A stretch of DNA of 64,000 nucleotides from Rhododendron vialii. Its lineage: Eukaryota; Streptophyta; Magnoliopsida; Ericales; Ericaceae. The stretch lies in the NCBI RefSeq assembly GCF_030253575.1, contig NC_080560.1:32229501-32293500 (forward strand), written 5' to 3'. The position numbers were made by a program, and so were the translations under genes. The notes below the pieces were generated by a model. It worked only from the letters and a program-made list of their open reading frames with translations, ran no database searches and had not been told where the DNA came from. Shown here one piece after another: positions 23,690 through 35,452 of the stretch (within the stretch, counting starts at the first letter, position 1; each line of letters opens with the position of its first letter).

Positions 23690-24130
23690 CAAAAAATCAT
23701 ACTAACCTCCCCTGCTTTACATAATATTGTATAGATTACCCCCTCCTATTAGTTCCGTTTTATTTCCTTGACTGAAAATGCTGATGTGGTACGTTATTTT
23801 CTCTCATATACTACCAAGTATGGCCTTCATTAACACTCCCTCCCATCCCAGACCCACCCCACACAGTCACAAGTAGGTACGAACCTACACACCACACCCT
23901 TTTAATCTTGGATTCGTCGTAAGGTTAGGATCAAGCGCTTTAAACTATATCTTCCTTATATATAGAGGAAGAGTGCATCTGAATAGTTTTTCACCTTTTT
24001 GGTCCACCAAATGAAGACTAGTTTGGTATGGCGTTAAAACAGTGTCCTGGTTACAAATGAATTGTTTTAATTGTCATCGTCTCTTGCGAAAGTTCTAGGT
24101 TGTCCTTGCATATTCCAAGTTGTGTGTTAT
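23690..24130. other. Intergenic, repeat-like, no gene
   Basis: The section 23690-23790 (CCCCTGAGGTTC, CTAACCTCCCCTGC) resembles the terminal motif of the 19.0-23.3 kb element. No coding potential was seen. Confidence 0.4.
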
Positions 24131-24240
24131 ATTGAGGCATGAGGCGTGAATTTTCTAAGTTTTGGTGGGCAGAAATACTGGAGTATTGGACTGGAGGACT
24201 CTGTTTTCCCTTTGGTACGAAAGAGGGTGCCGCCCAGGAA

Positions 24241-24985
24241 AACGGCGTAGTTTTCTTTGCTTTGAAAGGTTCCCTTTTGTGCTTGCCTAATCTCCGTTTG
24301 GCACAACAAATTAGACTAATGATTTATTGATTTTTGTGTGGTCATTTCGGATCCCATAAAGATGATTCAAATTACTCGTTATTCTTTAAAAAAAAAATTT
24401 ATGGGTTCCTACAAAAAATTAGCTCCATCCGATATCGGTAAGGACTTTTTCAAAATTTGTAGGGTGCGTAACACATTCTGAAAAAACCCTTACCGATACC
24501 GAATGAAACTAATTTTTTACAAGGACCTATAAGAAAATATTTTAAGAATAATGAGCGGTTTAATCATTTTTGCAGGACCGAAATGGGCTCACAAAAAAAA
24601 ATCAAAAAATCATTAATTTGAAATTTAGTATTTTGGTCTACGAATACTGAAAAAACCTTATCGATATCGGTCTGAACTAATTTTTTGCAAAAATACATGA
24701 AAAAATATTTTAAAAATAATGAGCGATTTAAATCATTCTGTGATACCTGAAATGACCTCACATAATGAATAAATCATGGGCCCGGCTAAATACAACTGCA
24801 AATTTACTACATGCAGTTAATTCATGAAAGGGAATCCCAAAATTTCCTTTTATGAATTGGCTACATGTAGTAAATTCGCAGTTGTATTTAGCAGCACCCT
24901 AAATCATTAGTCTGATTCACTGTGCTTAATGAGGATGAAGCAAGCACAAAGGGGGACCTCCCAAAGCAAAGAAAACTATGTCGTT
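24241..24985. mobile_element. TIR element with internal hairpins, about 745 bp
   Basis: The left end (CGTAGTTTTCTTTGCTTTG, later GACTAATGATTTA) recurs inverted at the right end (24902-24985), giving imperfect TIRs of about 85 bp. Inside, GATATCGGTAAGG with its flanks is repeated inverted and then direct (24430, 24490, 24660), and a separate hairpin lies at 24783-24890 (ACTACATGCAG / CTACATGTAGT arms). No transposase. Target-site duplication not resolved. Confidence 0.65.
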
Positions 24986-25681
24986 TATCTAGTACAAATC
25001 CCTCCCCCCCACCCCGCTCTTGTTTTTTTTTTATTTATTCGTTAAACCTAATCTACTTTCAGAAGGGGAATGGGTGCTGACGAGAATCAAATCCTACCAT
25101 GTGCATGAGAGTATAAAGGAGGCACCAACTGCACTCACTCCACTTGCTCTCTCTCTTATTTACCCATTCGAAGAATTATAATACTGCGGGAAAAAAACTG
25201 AATCACTTTCATATTTTTGTTACTTTTCAGTATTCAATGCTCCAAATCTCAAATTGTCCATATCTCTATGAGTTCCGCATAGTAACAATTTTAAACCATT
25301 TCTATTGTAATGCTACAAAAAATTCATAAAGATGCTAATGATGATTTTTTTACTTTCTTAATTTTATTTGAATCTTAGTGCTTCATTTATTTTCTTTCAT
25401 TCAGAAATTTCCATTCTATAAAACATTAAACTTTAATTTTGTCATTTTTTTTTTGGGTAATTATATTTGTCATTTGACCACATTGATGCATATGTTGTTA
25501 TTCAAATTAGAAATACGTTGGGTATCAGCACGAGAACAATAGAACAGTTCAATCAATAATTTTTATATTAACACCTGCTATTTTCCATTTATTTCTTACC
25601 AGCTTGTTTGACAACCAAAATTTTGCATAGTTTAACCACTACAACAGTTCAAACAAAATATTGAGCAGGTTGGATTGTAAC

Positions 25682-26340
25682 TGTGACGCCCCGAATTTCG
25701 GAACATTAATAAAGGATTTAAAAGACAATTTTCCCAAAAGAAATTCATAGATTTATTTTGTCATCGTTCCAAAAGCATGTCACCATATTACAACCATATC
25801 GAATTTAATTTAAGTTTTTGAATTTGACAAAATATTACAAATCCCAATAAACCATGAAGTTCTCAAAATAAAGTCGATTTAAATTAGTCAGAGCAACCAA
25901 GCGTACGATAACCAAGGCTCCTTGACTTCGTCCACAGCAGGGTTGAACTCAGTCGGATGGTACGGCTCTTCCATTTCGTATTTAGTACCTGGCGTTTGAA
26001 GACCAGGGCAATGTAGTACTGTGAGCAATTGATGCTCAATAGCTAAAACCTACCTGAAACCCATAACTTACGAATAACAAGATAAAATGCAATGCAATTG
26101 ATAACGCTTGATTTTTGTTACTATTCTTCAACTTATGTATCATCTAGGATCACTACCTTGAGATTTGTCATACCCTTAACCACTAAGTTATGACTATGGC
26201 ATCATTCAACTCCCTCTTTGTGCCCGGATGAAAGACCCTAAGTAATCAACTTAATAAAATTCATCACGGTAAATTCCACTCTTTACTCTAACACAAGGAG
26301 AACGACGCAAATTTCACCCATTCTACACCACCACTTGTGT
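25682..26340. mobile_element. LTR-like fragment (TGTGACGCCCCG start)
   Basis: The segment begins TGTGACGCCCCGAATTTCGG, a start typical of long Ty3/gypsy-type LTRs and similar to the solo LTR at 20481. A matching CA end and a target duplication were not found, so it is probably truncated near 26340. Confidence 0.45.
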
Positions 26341-26928
26341 TTCAATCCCGTTTCTCAAAAGTTAATCATAGTCATGCCATACTCAGGGTGGGTAGAAGTA
26401 TTAGATTTGACGGTTTTCTTAAGGGTTTAGGTATAGATCGGAGTTTGGATCAGGGGGTTTGTGGCTTGTGGTGTGGAGGAGGTAGCGGTGGTGGTGGTGG
26501 TGGATGTGATAATGACAATGTCAGTGTGTGTTGTGAGGGTGTGGTGGGATTTTAGGGTTATCCAGCTCTAAATGGGCTTGGGGAAGCAGTCCCTTTCCTT
26601 TTCCTTTACCTATTGAATTGTGGTTGGGCTTTGTTTTGATTGGCACCAATACTGGTGGGCTTGATTCATTCTGCATTTCACCTAGTGATTAAATAAATAA
26701 AAGCGAGACCCATTCTGGGTTGTAGTGGGCTTGACTGGAGCATTCCTGTTTGGGCTTCGATTATTGTTTCCCTGGCTTTTGTTTTGGGTTCTTTGCTTGT
26801 TGGTCGGTCCATTTGGTTGGGGTTTTGATGGGCCAGCTCAATTGGGATCAGCTCGGTCGTTATGATGATACTCAAGGTATTTAGGGAAAATGAATCTCCA
26901 CCCTTCATTCTACAATGATATTTTGGAA
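26341..26928. other. Unclassified repeat-like sequence
   Basis: A G-rich stretch with short Gly-rich frames (26460-26530, GGTGGTGGTGG) and TGGGCTT motifs. I see no protein domain. It may be part of a degraded retroelement. Confidence 0.3.
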
Positions 26929-28097
26929 GGGTTTTGTTAATGTGTGCCCCCAAGGCACATGACAAAGCACTTGATAATGTTCATTAAATAAGGTCAATTA
27001 AATTTCACTATTGTAAAAAGTAGTGAAAGTAGTTGCAATATATTGGATGAAGAGTAAAATTTGTTTAGGAGACCAAAATACCCCTTAATTTTTTCCACTA
27101 CTCCATTTCATTTGTGTTCCCTCCTTTTTTATTTTGCCCTTTCATCTTCTTGTCTTTTGGCGTCCAAGTAGTAACATTTTTCCTACAAGTACTACTGTAC
27201 TAGTCATACACAGTGACGCCATAGCCCATTAGCAGCAAGTAAAGAGAAACAACGTGGCTAATGAAGAGTGGGTTTGGATTAATAAGTAGGCAGCGACTTT
27301 CTTTCCTTTTTTTTTCTCTTTTCAATATTTTTTTTTGTATTTGTTAGTTTTGTGTCGAACTTTTGTGACTTATTGATTCGTCTTGACGAAAGAAGCCAAA
27401 AAAGCAAAAAAAATTTAAATCGAAACTCATGTCTTTTTTGAAAAAGACAAAAAAGAAAAGTCAAAAAGCTCTCTTTTTTTTTGTTGTTGTCTTTTTTCAA
27501 TTTTTTTTTGTATTTGTTAGTTTTGTGTCGAACTTTTGTGACTTATTGATTCGTCATGACCAGAGGAGCCGAAAAAGTACAATTTTTTTTATTGAAACTC
27601 GTTTATTTTTTTTTTGAGAAAGACAAAAAAAAAAAAAAAAAAGAGTCAAAAAGCTCTCTTTTTAATTTTGGCATATAAACAAATTAACCTCATTACAATA
27701 AAATGATAGCTACAAGTCAGTAAACAAAAATTGTACAACTTAGTTTGCTGAACATTTAAATGAATGGATAAATATATGTACTTTAAAACAGACAAATGAA
27801 AAAGAGAGGAGTTGGAATATCCCTCACCTGCTGAAGAATGCTACGTTCGAAAGACAAATTAATGTTAAGCCAAAATGCCAAAAGACAAGAAGATGAAAGG
27901 GCAAAATAAAAAGAAGGGAACACAAATGAAATGCAGTGGAGGAAAAAATTAAGGAGTATTTTAGTCACCAAAATAAATTTTACTCTTCATCCAATGTTTC
28001 AACTACTTTCTACAATAGTGGGATTTAATTGATCTCATTTAATGAATCTTATCAAATGCTTTATCATGTGCCTTAGGGGCACACATTAACAAAACCC
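26929..28097. mobile_element. TIR element of about 1.17 kb with an internal tandem duplication
   Basis: The left end GGGTTTTGTTAATGTGTG and about 240 bp inward recur inverted at 27880-28097. Between the arms, a unit of about 190 bp is duplicated in tandem (27300-27480 and 27481-27665; shared TTGTATTTGTTAGTTTTGTG and GTCAAAAAGCTCTCTTTTT). No transposase; target duplication unclear. Confidence 0.7.
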
Positions 28098-28299
28098 AGA
28101 AATACATCTTCCTGTTTTGGTTCAAAATTTGACGCTCTATCTCAACCGTTGAATTTGATGGCTAAGATTACAACTTTACTTAAACTCTCCCATTGAATTT
28201 GATGGCTAAGATTACAACTTTACTTAAACTCTCTCTGTTCCCCATCTCTCCCTCTCTCTCTTTATTTTAAATATTAGTAAAATGTTTATGACTTTTATT

Positions 28300-28797
28300 T
28301 TTACATATTAATCTTTTTATAAATTTTCTATTTTTTAAATCTATTCGAAGAGATTTATCAAGTGAGATCCATATTTGATATAAAATTATGTAAAAATACG
28401 ATTATTGTTTTTAATTCAATCCGCAAATTATTCTTAAAATATTTTTTTATGGGTTCTTGAAAGTTCCTGAAAAAAATTAGCTTAATCTGTTATCAGTAAG
28501 AGCTATTTCAGAATTGGTTGGGGAGGGGTTTACACTCTTTGAGAATAAGTTGCTGTTAGAAATCATTTGGATGGTGTTTTTTGTTTATCAAAGTTTTATG
28601 TGTTTGAATTTGTGCATGAAAAACTTAGGGATTGAAAATTTGTTTGCCATTTACTGGCTGATTCAATTTAAACATGTCTATTAATATGTTTTGGTTATTG
28701 TTTTCCGCAAAGTTGAATTCATTGGGCAAGGGTTGATATATTGGGTTTAATGTCCAATATTTATTTGCGTGTGCTGATCGTTCGAGCCGTGTCTTCA
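28300..28797. repeat. Dispersed repeat, copy 1 (other copy 34640-35137)
   Basis: The two stretches share long similarity including GGTGTTTTTTGTTT, TTTGTGCATG and TGATATATTGGGTT, ending with TGTCCA.TATTTATTTG and CGAGCCGTG. Same orientation, about 6.3 kb apart. Confidence 0.7.
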
Positions 28798-28998
28798 GGC
28801 ACTACAAGAAATCAGCATACACCAACGAGTCAACAACTGTCCAATATTTCTTTGCGTGTGCTGATCGTTCGAGTTGTGTCTTCAGGCACTACAAAAAAAT
28901 CAATATACACCAACGGCTATCTAGTATTTATTTGCATGTGCTGATCGTTCGAACTGTGTCTTCAGGTACTATATGAAAATCAGTATACACCAATGGCC
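28752..28998. repeat. Tandem repeat, about 85 bp x 3
   Basis: Each unit holds TTTGCGTGTGCTGATCGTTC, GTGTCTTCAGG and ATACACCAACG. The first two units contain CACTACAAGAAA or CACTACAAAAAA, which resembles a CACTA transposon terminus. Confidence 0.85.
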
Positions 28999-29079
28999 AA
29001 AAGTGCTGGCAAAGCTGCAAAGGTACCACGAAGTGTTGGGATAGACCCGTGTGACCTGTAGACCTATGCCAGTGCTTTT

Positions 29080-29420
29080 TGGCCGCTTGTATAGACGTGT
29101 TCATATGGAAAAAAATCAACTTCTTGCCTCTCACGAGTTTTGAACCCATGCACCGGAACCAAGTCACACTTTCTCGCGCAACCAATTGACCAACCGCACC
29201 ACAAATATTTTTTGATATATGATTGAAATATTTACCCTATAACATATATATTTAAAATTAAAATTAGCAATTAAAGTTGAATTGAACGTCATTTTGAACC
29301 TTTAAACATTAAAATTAGCAATTTTGATAAACATTAAAGTTGTAACCCTTTATATTATTGTTCAAATTCAATTTGAATTATCTTAATCAAAATTATGAGA
29401 GTTATAGGTTGTTTGGTCAA
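29080..29420. repeat. CACTA-associated repeat, copy 1 (other copy 30740-31030)
   Basis: Both copies hold a 'caution word' block ending in accgcaccac or actgcaccacac, then TTGAAATAT, ACCTTTAAACATTAAAA and AAAGTTGTAACC, in the same order. Confidence 0.6.
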
Positions 29421-29439
29421 AATAAGTCAGTACTTGGCT

Positions 29440-29765
29440 TATTTTTTGCAATTATTCAATTTTTTTCTCATTTGTTAGTTTTGGGTTAATTTTTTGTAAA
29501 TTATTGATTCATCTCGACGAGAGAAATCGAAAAAGTAAAAAATTATGATCAAAGCTTATAATTTTTTAAATAAGTACAAAAATAAGCAAAAAAAAATCTG
29601 TCTTTTTTGGATTATTTTTTGTCTCTATTCAAAAAAAAATTGAGTTTGGATCATAATTTTTTACTTTTATGATTTCTCTTGTCAAAATGAATTAATAATT
29701 CATAAAAATTTGATGCAAAACTACCAAATGCAAAAGAAATTTGAATAATGACAAATAAAATAAGC
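29440..29765. mobile_element. Foldback MITE of the GTCTTTATTC family, second full copy
   Basis: The left arm (CATTTGTTAGTTTTGGG, CATCTCGACGAGAGAAATCG, AAAAATTATGATC) is matched inverted on the right (GATCATAATTTTTTACTTTT, GATTTCTCTTGTC). AT-rich, about 325 bp. Confidence 0.75.
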
Positions 29766-30334
29766 CTATAAATTTGAATAACGGTTCAGATCAATCGTTA
29801 TAATAATAGACTTGCCAATGACCTTCAGAATCTATACGTTCATCCTACTGAGCAACTAACTTAGGCTCCATTCCGGAACAAAAAATAAGTCCTTATTTTT
29901 TAAGAAGGCAATTTCAAGCTCAAAAATTATGGGCTTATTGAAATCTAAAAATATGCAATATGAATCTTGTTTGGAATATCTCAATGAGATCTTTTATACG
30001 ATGCAAAAAAAATTAAAAAAATATTTTTCATTTACTTTATTTTTGAATTTAAAAATGTGAAATAAGCTGCTTATTTTTTAAGAAGGTTTCTGGAACGGGG
30101 CCTTAGTCTTGTTTTGTAGTTGAACGTATGGTAGCCTCACAACCAGGACACAATCATGACGATCAAGGCCGTTGATTTCATTGTGCTTGTTGATCAAATC
30201 ATTTATGTAAAATTTTAGCTCTATCCGGTTTAGAAAGTTCCACTTGATAATGAACTAAGTCTTGTGTTGTAATTGAATGTACAATAGCCACACTAGTGCA
30301 ACACAATCATGACGATCGAGACCGTTGATTTTGT

Positions 30335-31747
30335 CACTACAAGAAAAATTACATAGGGTGACGAATGAAATCGTCACAGATTGTATGTTTTTCGTCACAA
30401 ATAGTATGGGTGACGGAAAAAATTTTGTCGACTAAAGGTTGTCGAGAATTCTTATCTGGTGACGAAATTTGTTTTTCGTCACCTATAGTGCCTTTTGACG
30501 ATGAAATATTTCGTCACGGAAAAATGACTTGGTGACGAAACTTTCTTCTTCGCCTATTGTGATTTTGACGACTAAATATTTCATCACCATTGTCATAATT
30601 ATTTGTCACCCAGTTTCGGTTTTGTCACCAATAGTGATAGGCAATTGATCAATGTAAGCACATAGGTGACGAGAAAATTCGTCATCAAAGGTGACCCATT
30701 GGTGACGAAATTTTTCATCGCCTATATAAGAAATGGGTGAGGAAAAAAATATATTTAACATTAAAATATTTGAATCCAAGTCTCACGCTTGTTGGGTTTT
30801 GAATCAAGTCTCCAAGGTCTAGCACACAAATATCTACCAACTGCACCACACACACCTTTCAACATATATTTGAAATATCTAATAGATAACACATAGGTTT
30901 AACATTAAAATATATTTCAAACCTTTAAACATTAAAAATATCAAATTTTGGTAACATGAAAGTTGTAACCTTTTGTGTTATTATTCAAACCCAATTTGAA
31001 TTAGATCTCAATCAGAGTTCTGAGCAAAGAGTTATGCCCCGAAATACATTTGGTGACAAAGCGCAATTCATAAATTTCGTCACCAAAGGAACCCATTCGC
31101 TGATGAAATACATTTTTCGTCGCCAAAAGCGTAAAAAATGAGACGAAATTATTTTTCATTGCCAAAGATAACCATATGGTGCTAAAAAAAAAAAATTCTT
31201 CGCTAAATGGGACCAATTTGGCGACAAAATATTTTTTTTATCACCCAATGGTTATCTTTGGCGACAAAAAATAATTTCGTCTCCATTTTACGCTTTTGGC
31301 AACGTAAAATGTATCTTTGGCAACGTAAAATATTTTTTTCGTTGCTAAATAGGTGTAATTAGTGGCGAAATAATTTCGTCACAGTGACAAATTTATTTTT
31401 TCGTTACCAAATATACTCATTTAGCGAAAATTCCTCACTGATTTTAACTTTTACTTTTCTTGTAAGTTGTTCTACTTGTTCATTAAATTATTCACGTAAA
31501 TTTTTGGCTCGATCGGATTTAGAAACCGGTTCATTGGGACACAAATTGATTAACAAAATGGGAGTATTTTTCGTTTATAAAAACACACAATTTTATTTCG
31601 CAGACTATGCTAGGGCTTTCACTTGGCCGCTGGGAAAGGGCACCTATGCGAGCGCTTTTTGCAAGCGTTGCTATAGACCCCCTATTGTAGCACTTTTCAA
31701 AAGCGCCGGTAGAAAAAGTGTTGGCATAGTCCAATTTTCTTGTAGTG
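30335..31747. mobile_element. CACTA-like non-autonomous sequence (possibly two fused elements)
   Basis: The left end is CACTACAAGAAAAATTAC and the right end is AATTTTCTTGTAGTG (inverted CACTACAAGAAAATT). Between them are many copies of a GGTGACGAAA / TTTCGTCACC motif in both orientations, the sub-terminal repeats expected of CACTA elements. The three flanking bases differ (TGT and AGG), and the last 150 bp is unlike the left arm, so this may be two half elements. No transposase frame. Confidence 0.65.
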
Positions 31748-32335
31748 AGGGGGTGGGTAATAGGTAATTTCGTGTCATTTTCGTGTTATATATCAAAATC
31801 TTATTTATAAAATCCCACGACATTTTTCAACTTATCAAATCTTTCATGTCAAGTTCGGGTCGTGTCATTTTCGGGTTGTGTTGTCATTGCAAAAAGTCCT
31901 ACTTTTCGCTAAATTTTTATTTTTTTTAGTTGACAGTTCATCAAACTAATGTCCAATGTATAGAATTACCCATAAAAATATTTATTTTTAGCTCAATTAT
32001 ATGAATTTATTTTGTTTTTCGTGTCAGGCATGCCTACCCCTAAATTGAACATGCACTGGTATATAGATATCATGTGGTTGAACTTGGACTTTTTGTTTAC
32101 TGGTTTGTACTGGGATTTTGTTTGATTTCTCTCTGCCTAGTCTCGGATGAAATTCTCATATCGGCACCTAGTGTTGATTTGCTTTTGCAGGGTGTTCTAT
32201 AATCCCGGAGTAAGTAGTTTGGTGCACTCCTGTATTTTGCGATGTAATCTTTGCCTTCGGGCTTGAAATGAATTGACTGTTTCAAAAAACACAAAAAACT
32301 TGGACTTCCATTTTCTCTTTACATATCAATAATTC

Positions 32336-32493
32336 TAGTGCCACACCCATTTTCACACCCAAAAACACACACTCACACTCACATGAGTGGTGGGCCCCAT
32401 ACACATACTAGAGTGTGTAGTGTGTGTGAGATCCATCACTCATGTGAATGGTGGGTTTGTGTTTGGGTGTGAAAACGGGTGTGGTGCTAACAC
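32336..32493. mobile_element. Foldback MITE, CACACCCATTTTCACACCC termini
   Basis: The left end CACACCCATTTTCACACCC matches the right end GGGTGTGAAAACGGGTGTGG inverted, and inner ACTCACATGAGTGGTGGGC is matched inverted near the centre. Length about 158 bp. Confidence 0.75.
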
Positions 32494-32499
32494 CACTCA

Positions 32500-33590
32500 T
32501 ATATTATTCCACGTGGTCATTGTACTTAATTTTCGACACAGATCGGCCTTCTACTAGATAGAATTCATTGATGGATTGTAGATCTTGCACTATTAGGAGA
32601 ATGCTAATTTGCGAAAATAAATTTACAACGATTCTAAAAACTACATAAATATTAATGCCGGTATCAATTGGATTGAGAGTTGTTGTAGTGCAGTGAATTC
32701 GACTGTCCATCTCGATATAAAGGGCTCGAATTTAATCCGAACTCCTACAAATTCAAGCCAGATCAATTGGTGTACTTTTATGCATCAATTACTATTAACA
32801 ATGGGAATTTAACACTGGATAAGATCCTCTCTAATCTCAAACAGTCCTATTGAGGTCAAGTTCTTTTTGGGCCTTTCCTCGTTTAGATGGTCAAAATCGT
32901 TCATTAGTCAAAACTCGTCAAAAGTAGAAAAACACATCAGCCTTGCCCCCAATTACTTTGATAGAATATCATTCACTCTCATTTCAAAATACATTTATAT
33001 TGATATAGTAGATGTATGTCATGGTGTTACTTAAGGAGGTTGTTGGTGTAATTTGAAAGAATTAAGGGGATGAAATGTTATTTGCAGAGATTTACAAAGG
33101 GGCTGAAAATTCCACGGCCACTAACATAATGGCCCAGCGGCGGCCACTAATGACAAAATTTGTGGAAATTCTTGCTAAATCCAAAGCGGCTTTAACATAC
33201 TTGTGGAAAAACTCTTAACAGTGCCAAGCTCTTCTTGGCACATTTCTGAAAATTATAACTTATAAGATCACCTCCATCCAACCCTTTAAAACTTAACTTT
33301 CTGGGTTTCATGAGACTCCCATATATTAATTCAGACAACTTATTTTATAGATGCCTACAAAAAGAATATTTTTTTAGAGAAATCAATTTCAATGAACATC
33401 GATGGAAATGCAAACTTTTCGTATTTTTTGGACACCAAATATGATTTCACACTTAAACTGTGCATTTGACAGAATAGATCGAACATGATTCATTTGAATG
33501 TCTATCAAAGCCCAAGATAAACTTCTCAGACAAAATGCTTAAACACTATGTCAGGTCTTAAGAAATTGAGTTTGGAGGGATCTTGAGAGA
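32500..33590. other. Intergenic, no gene seen
   Basis: No recognisable frame, and no clear repeat structure beyond AT-rich sequence. Confidence 0.4.
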
Positions 33591-34345
33591 TGGAGTACGG
33601 AAGTGAGATGCTCTGTAATAGGGTTTTCCCCGAGGTAGGGAAAATACACTCAAACACGTGCTAAGTAAGCACCACGTAAGGGTGCGATACAGGGGATAAA
33701 AGCCAACCACGTGCGGAGCACGGGAACACTATGAAAGAGTGCGCGCAAGATAGTGCACGTGGCAGCACGGCAGCACCACGAGAGGGTGCATAAGGCTGAG
33801 CAGGGCAGTTGCACGGGGTTAGCGTGTAGCGAAGACCAACATGAGTGCCAAGCAAAGGGTATTACCGCGTGGTGTTAACCCAAATTCAGCCGACCAACGA
33901 GAGGGGCGGCTGGAGTGGTCCAGAGAATGAGCTTTTTACGTGATAAGAAGGGATCCCGCGAATAAGGGAAGAGTATATTCTATCATGAAAGGTAGAATAG
34001 AGTTGCTATATGGAACGAATTCCATATAGGGAGAGTTTCCTACGAGAAAGGGATCTTGGCTCATAAGGGCAGAGAGTCCTAGAAAGCTAAGTTTCCTATA
34101 CGGGATAGGAAACTTAAGGCAACGAAGGTGCTTGGGAAGCAAGTCACGAAAAAACTATAAAAACGAGGTAAACCTAATGGAAAACGAGACGCTTTGAGAT
34201 ATAATTCTGCTTACTATTTTCTTCGGAGGGCCTTTGCCGATGAGAGGCATAGATGCGCTCACTGTGTTTTGTGTTGTAGATTTTAGGGTTCTGGCAAGTC
34301 TGTCACGTGCGTTGTTCTTAAAGAGTGTGTTCTAACTAAAGCGGC
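33591..34345. other. Unclassified GC-richer segment, perhaps LTR-derived
   Basis: The base composition is richer in G and C than the surroundings, with repeated GCACGTG/CACCACG motifs and an ACTATAAAAACGAG box near 34153. Such a layout can belong to an LTR with its promoter, but I could not find TG...CA ends or a target duplication. Confidence 0.3.
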
Positions 34346-34639
34346 TTTTTCCCTTTACATGCATGCTCCATCCTTACTAATGCTAAAATCATTGTCCTCT
34401 TCTTCAACCCCACATAGATTCCTCATATCCTAGTAACAACAAGTCTGCCACTTGATGTTTCTGTCAAGTCCAGACGATTAGTAAAACATAAGATAGAAGA
34501 TTAGAAAAGATAGATATCATGTGGTTGAGCTTGCAATATACTAAAGTTCAAACATAAATTGAGAGCTCAAACCCCACACGAAGATGAGTCCGAGTAGCCA
34601 AATCTCTCTCTAAATTGAGTTTCACATTGAGAAAAAAAA

Positions 34640-35137
34640 ATCTACATGTTTGGACAAAATCATCTATAAAATAAGGAAGGGAAGTTTTATATTAAATATG
34701 GACCTACCAAACGAGATCCATATTTAATATAAAATTATGAAAAAATACAATTATAGTTTTTAATTCAAACAGCAAGTTGTTCATAAAATATTTTTTTGTG
34801 GGTTTCTAAAAAAAAAATTAGCTCAATCTGATATTGGTAAGGGCAGTTTCAGAAATCGCGTGAGAGAGAGTCGTGGTACACTCTTCAACAATAACTTGCG
34901 GTTTGAAATCAGTTGCATGGTGTTTTTTGTTTTATTAAAGTTTTATGCATTTGAGTTTGTGCATGCAAAAGTTAGGGATTGAAAAATAATTTATTCTTTA
35001 TTTGCTGATTTAAGTTAAACATGTCAATTAATATGCTTGAGTTATTGTTTTTCACAAAATTAAATTCATTGGGCAGGGATTGATATATTGGGTTCAATGT
35101 CCAGTATTTATTTGTTCGTGCTGATCATTCGAGCCGT
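34640..35137. repeat. Dispersed repeat, copy 2 (other copy 28300-28797)
   Basis: See the copy at 28300-28797; here it ends before the tandem array and lies 315 bp from the 3' end of the GDSL gene. Confidence 0.7.
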
Positions 35138-35452
35138 GCCGAACATGCACTAGTTAATGGACAGGTATAGCTTCTAATCTAAGCCGGTATAATTTGGGAC
35201 AACAGACCATTCATCAAACAAATTCTTGATGACATGCACGACATAACGATTACATTTTTTTTAATGCACTAGTATATTACAAAAGAAATTGTATTCAATT
35301 CGATGTAAAGTGAAAAAAACAACTACGTAAAACCATCCATTAAATTTGATCATTATTCTTTGATAAAGATATTACATTTAGGCCAAGTTAAAAAATCACA
35401 TATATATTACTTTTTACTTTCTCAATTATTGGGAAACTGGAATAAGACCAAC

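Noticed and set aside
30335-31747. Calling the CACTA-like region one intact element
   Set aside because: The 3-bp flanks (TGT and AGG) do not match and the two ends share only about 13 bp, so it is listed as possibly composite.
33183-34351. 11-bp direct repeat AAAGCGGCTTT that could be a Mutator target duplication
   Set aside because: No inverted ends adjoin it, and repeats of this length are expected by chance at this spacing.
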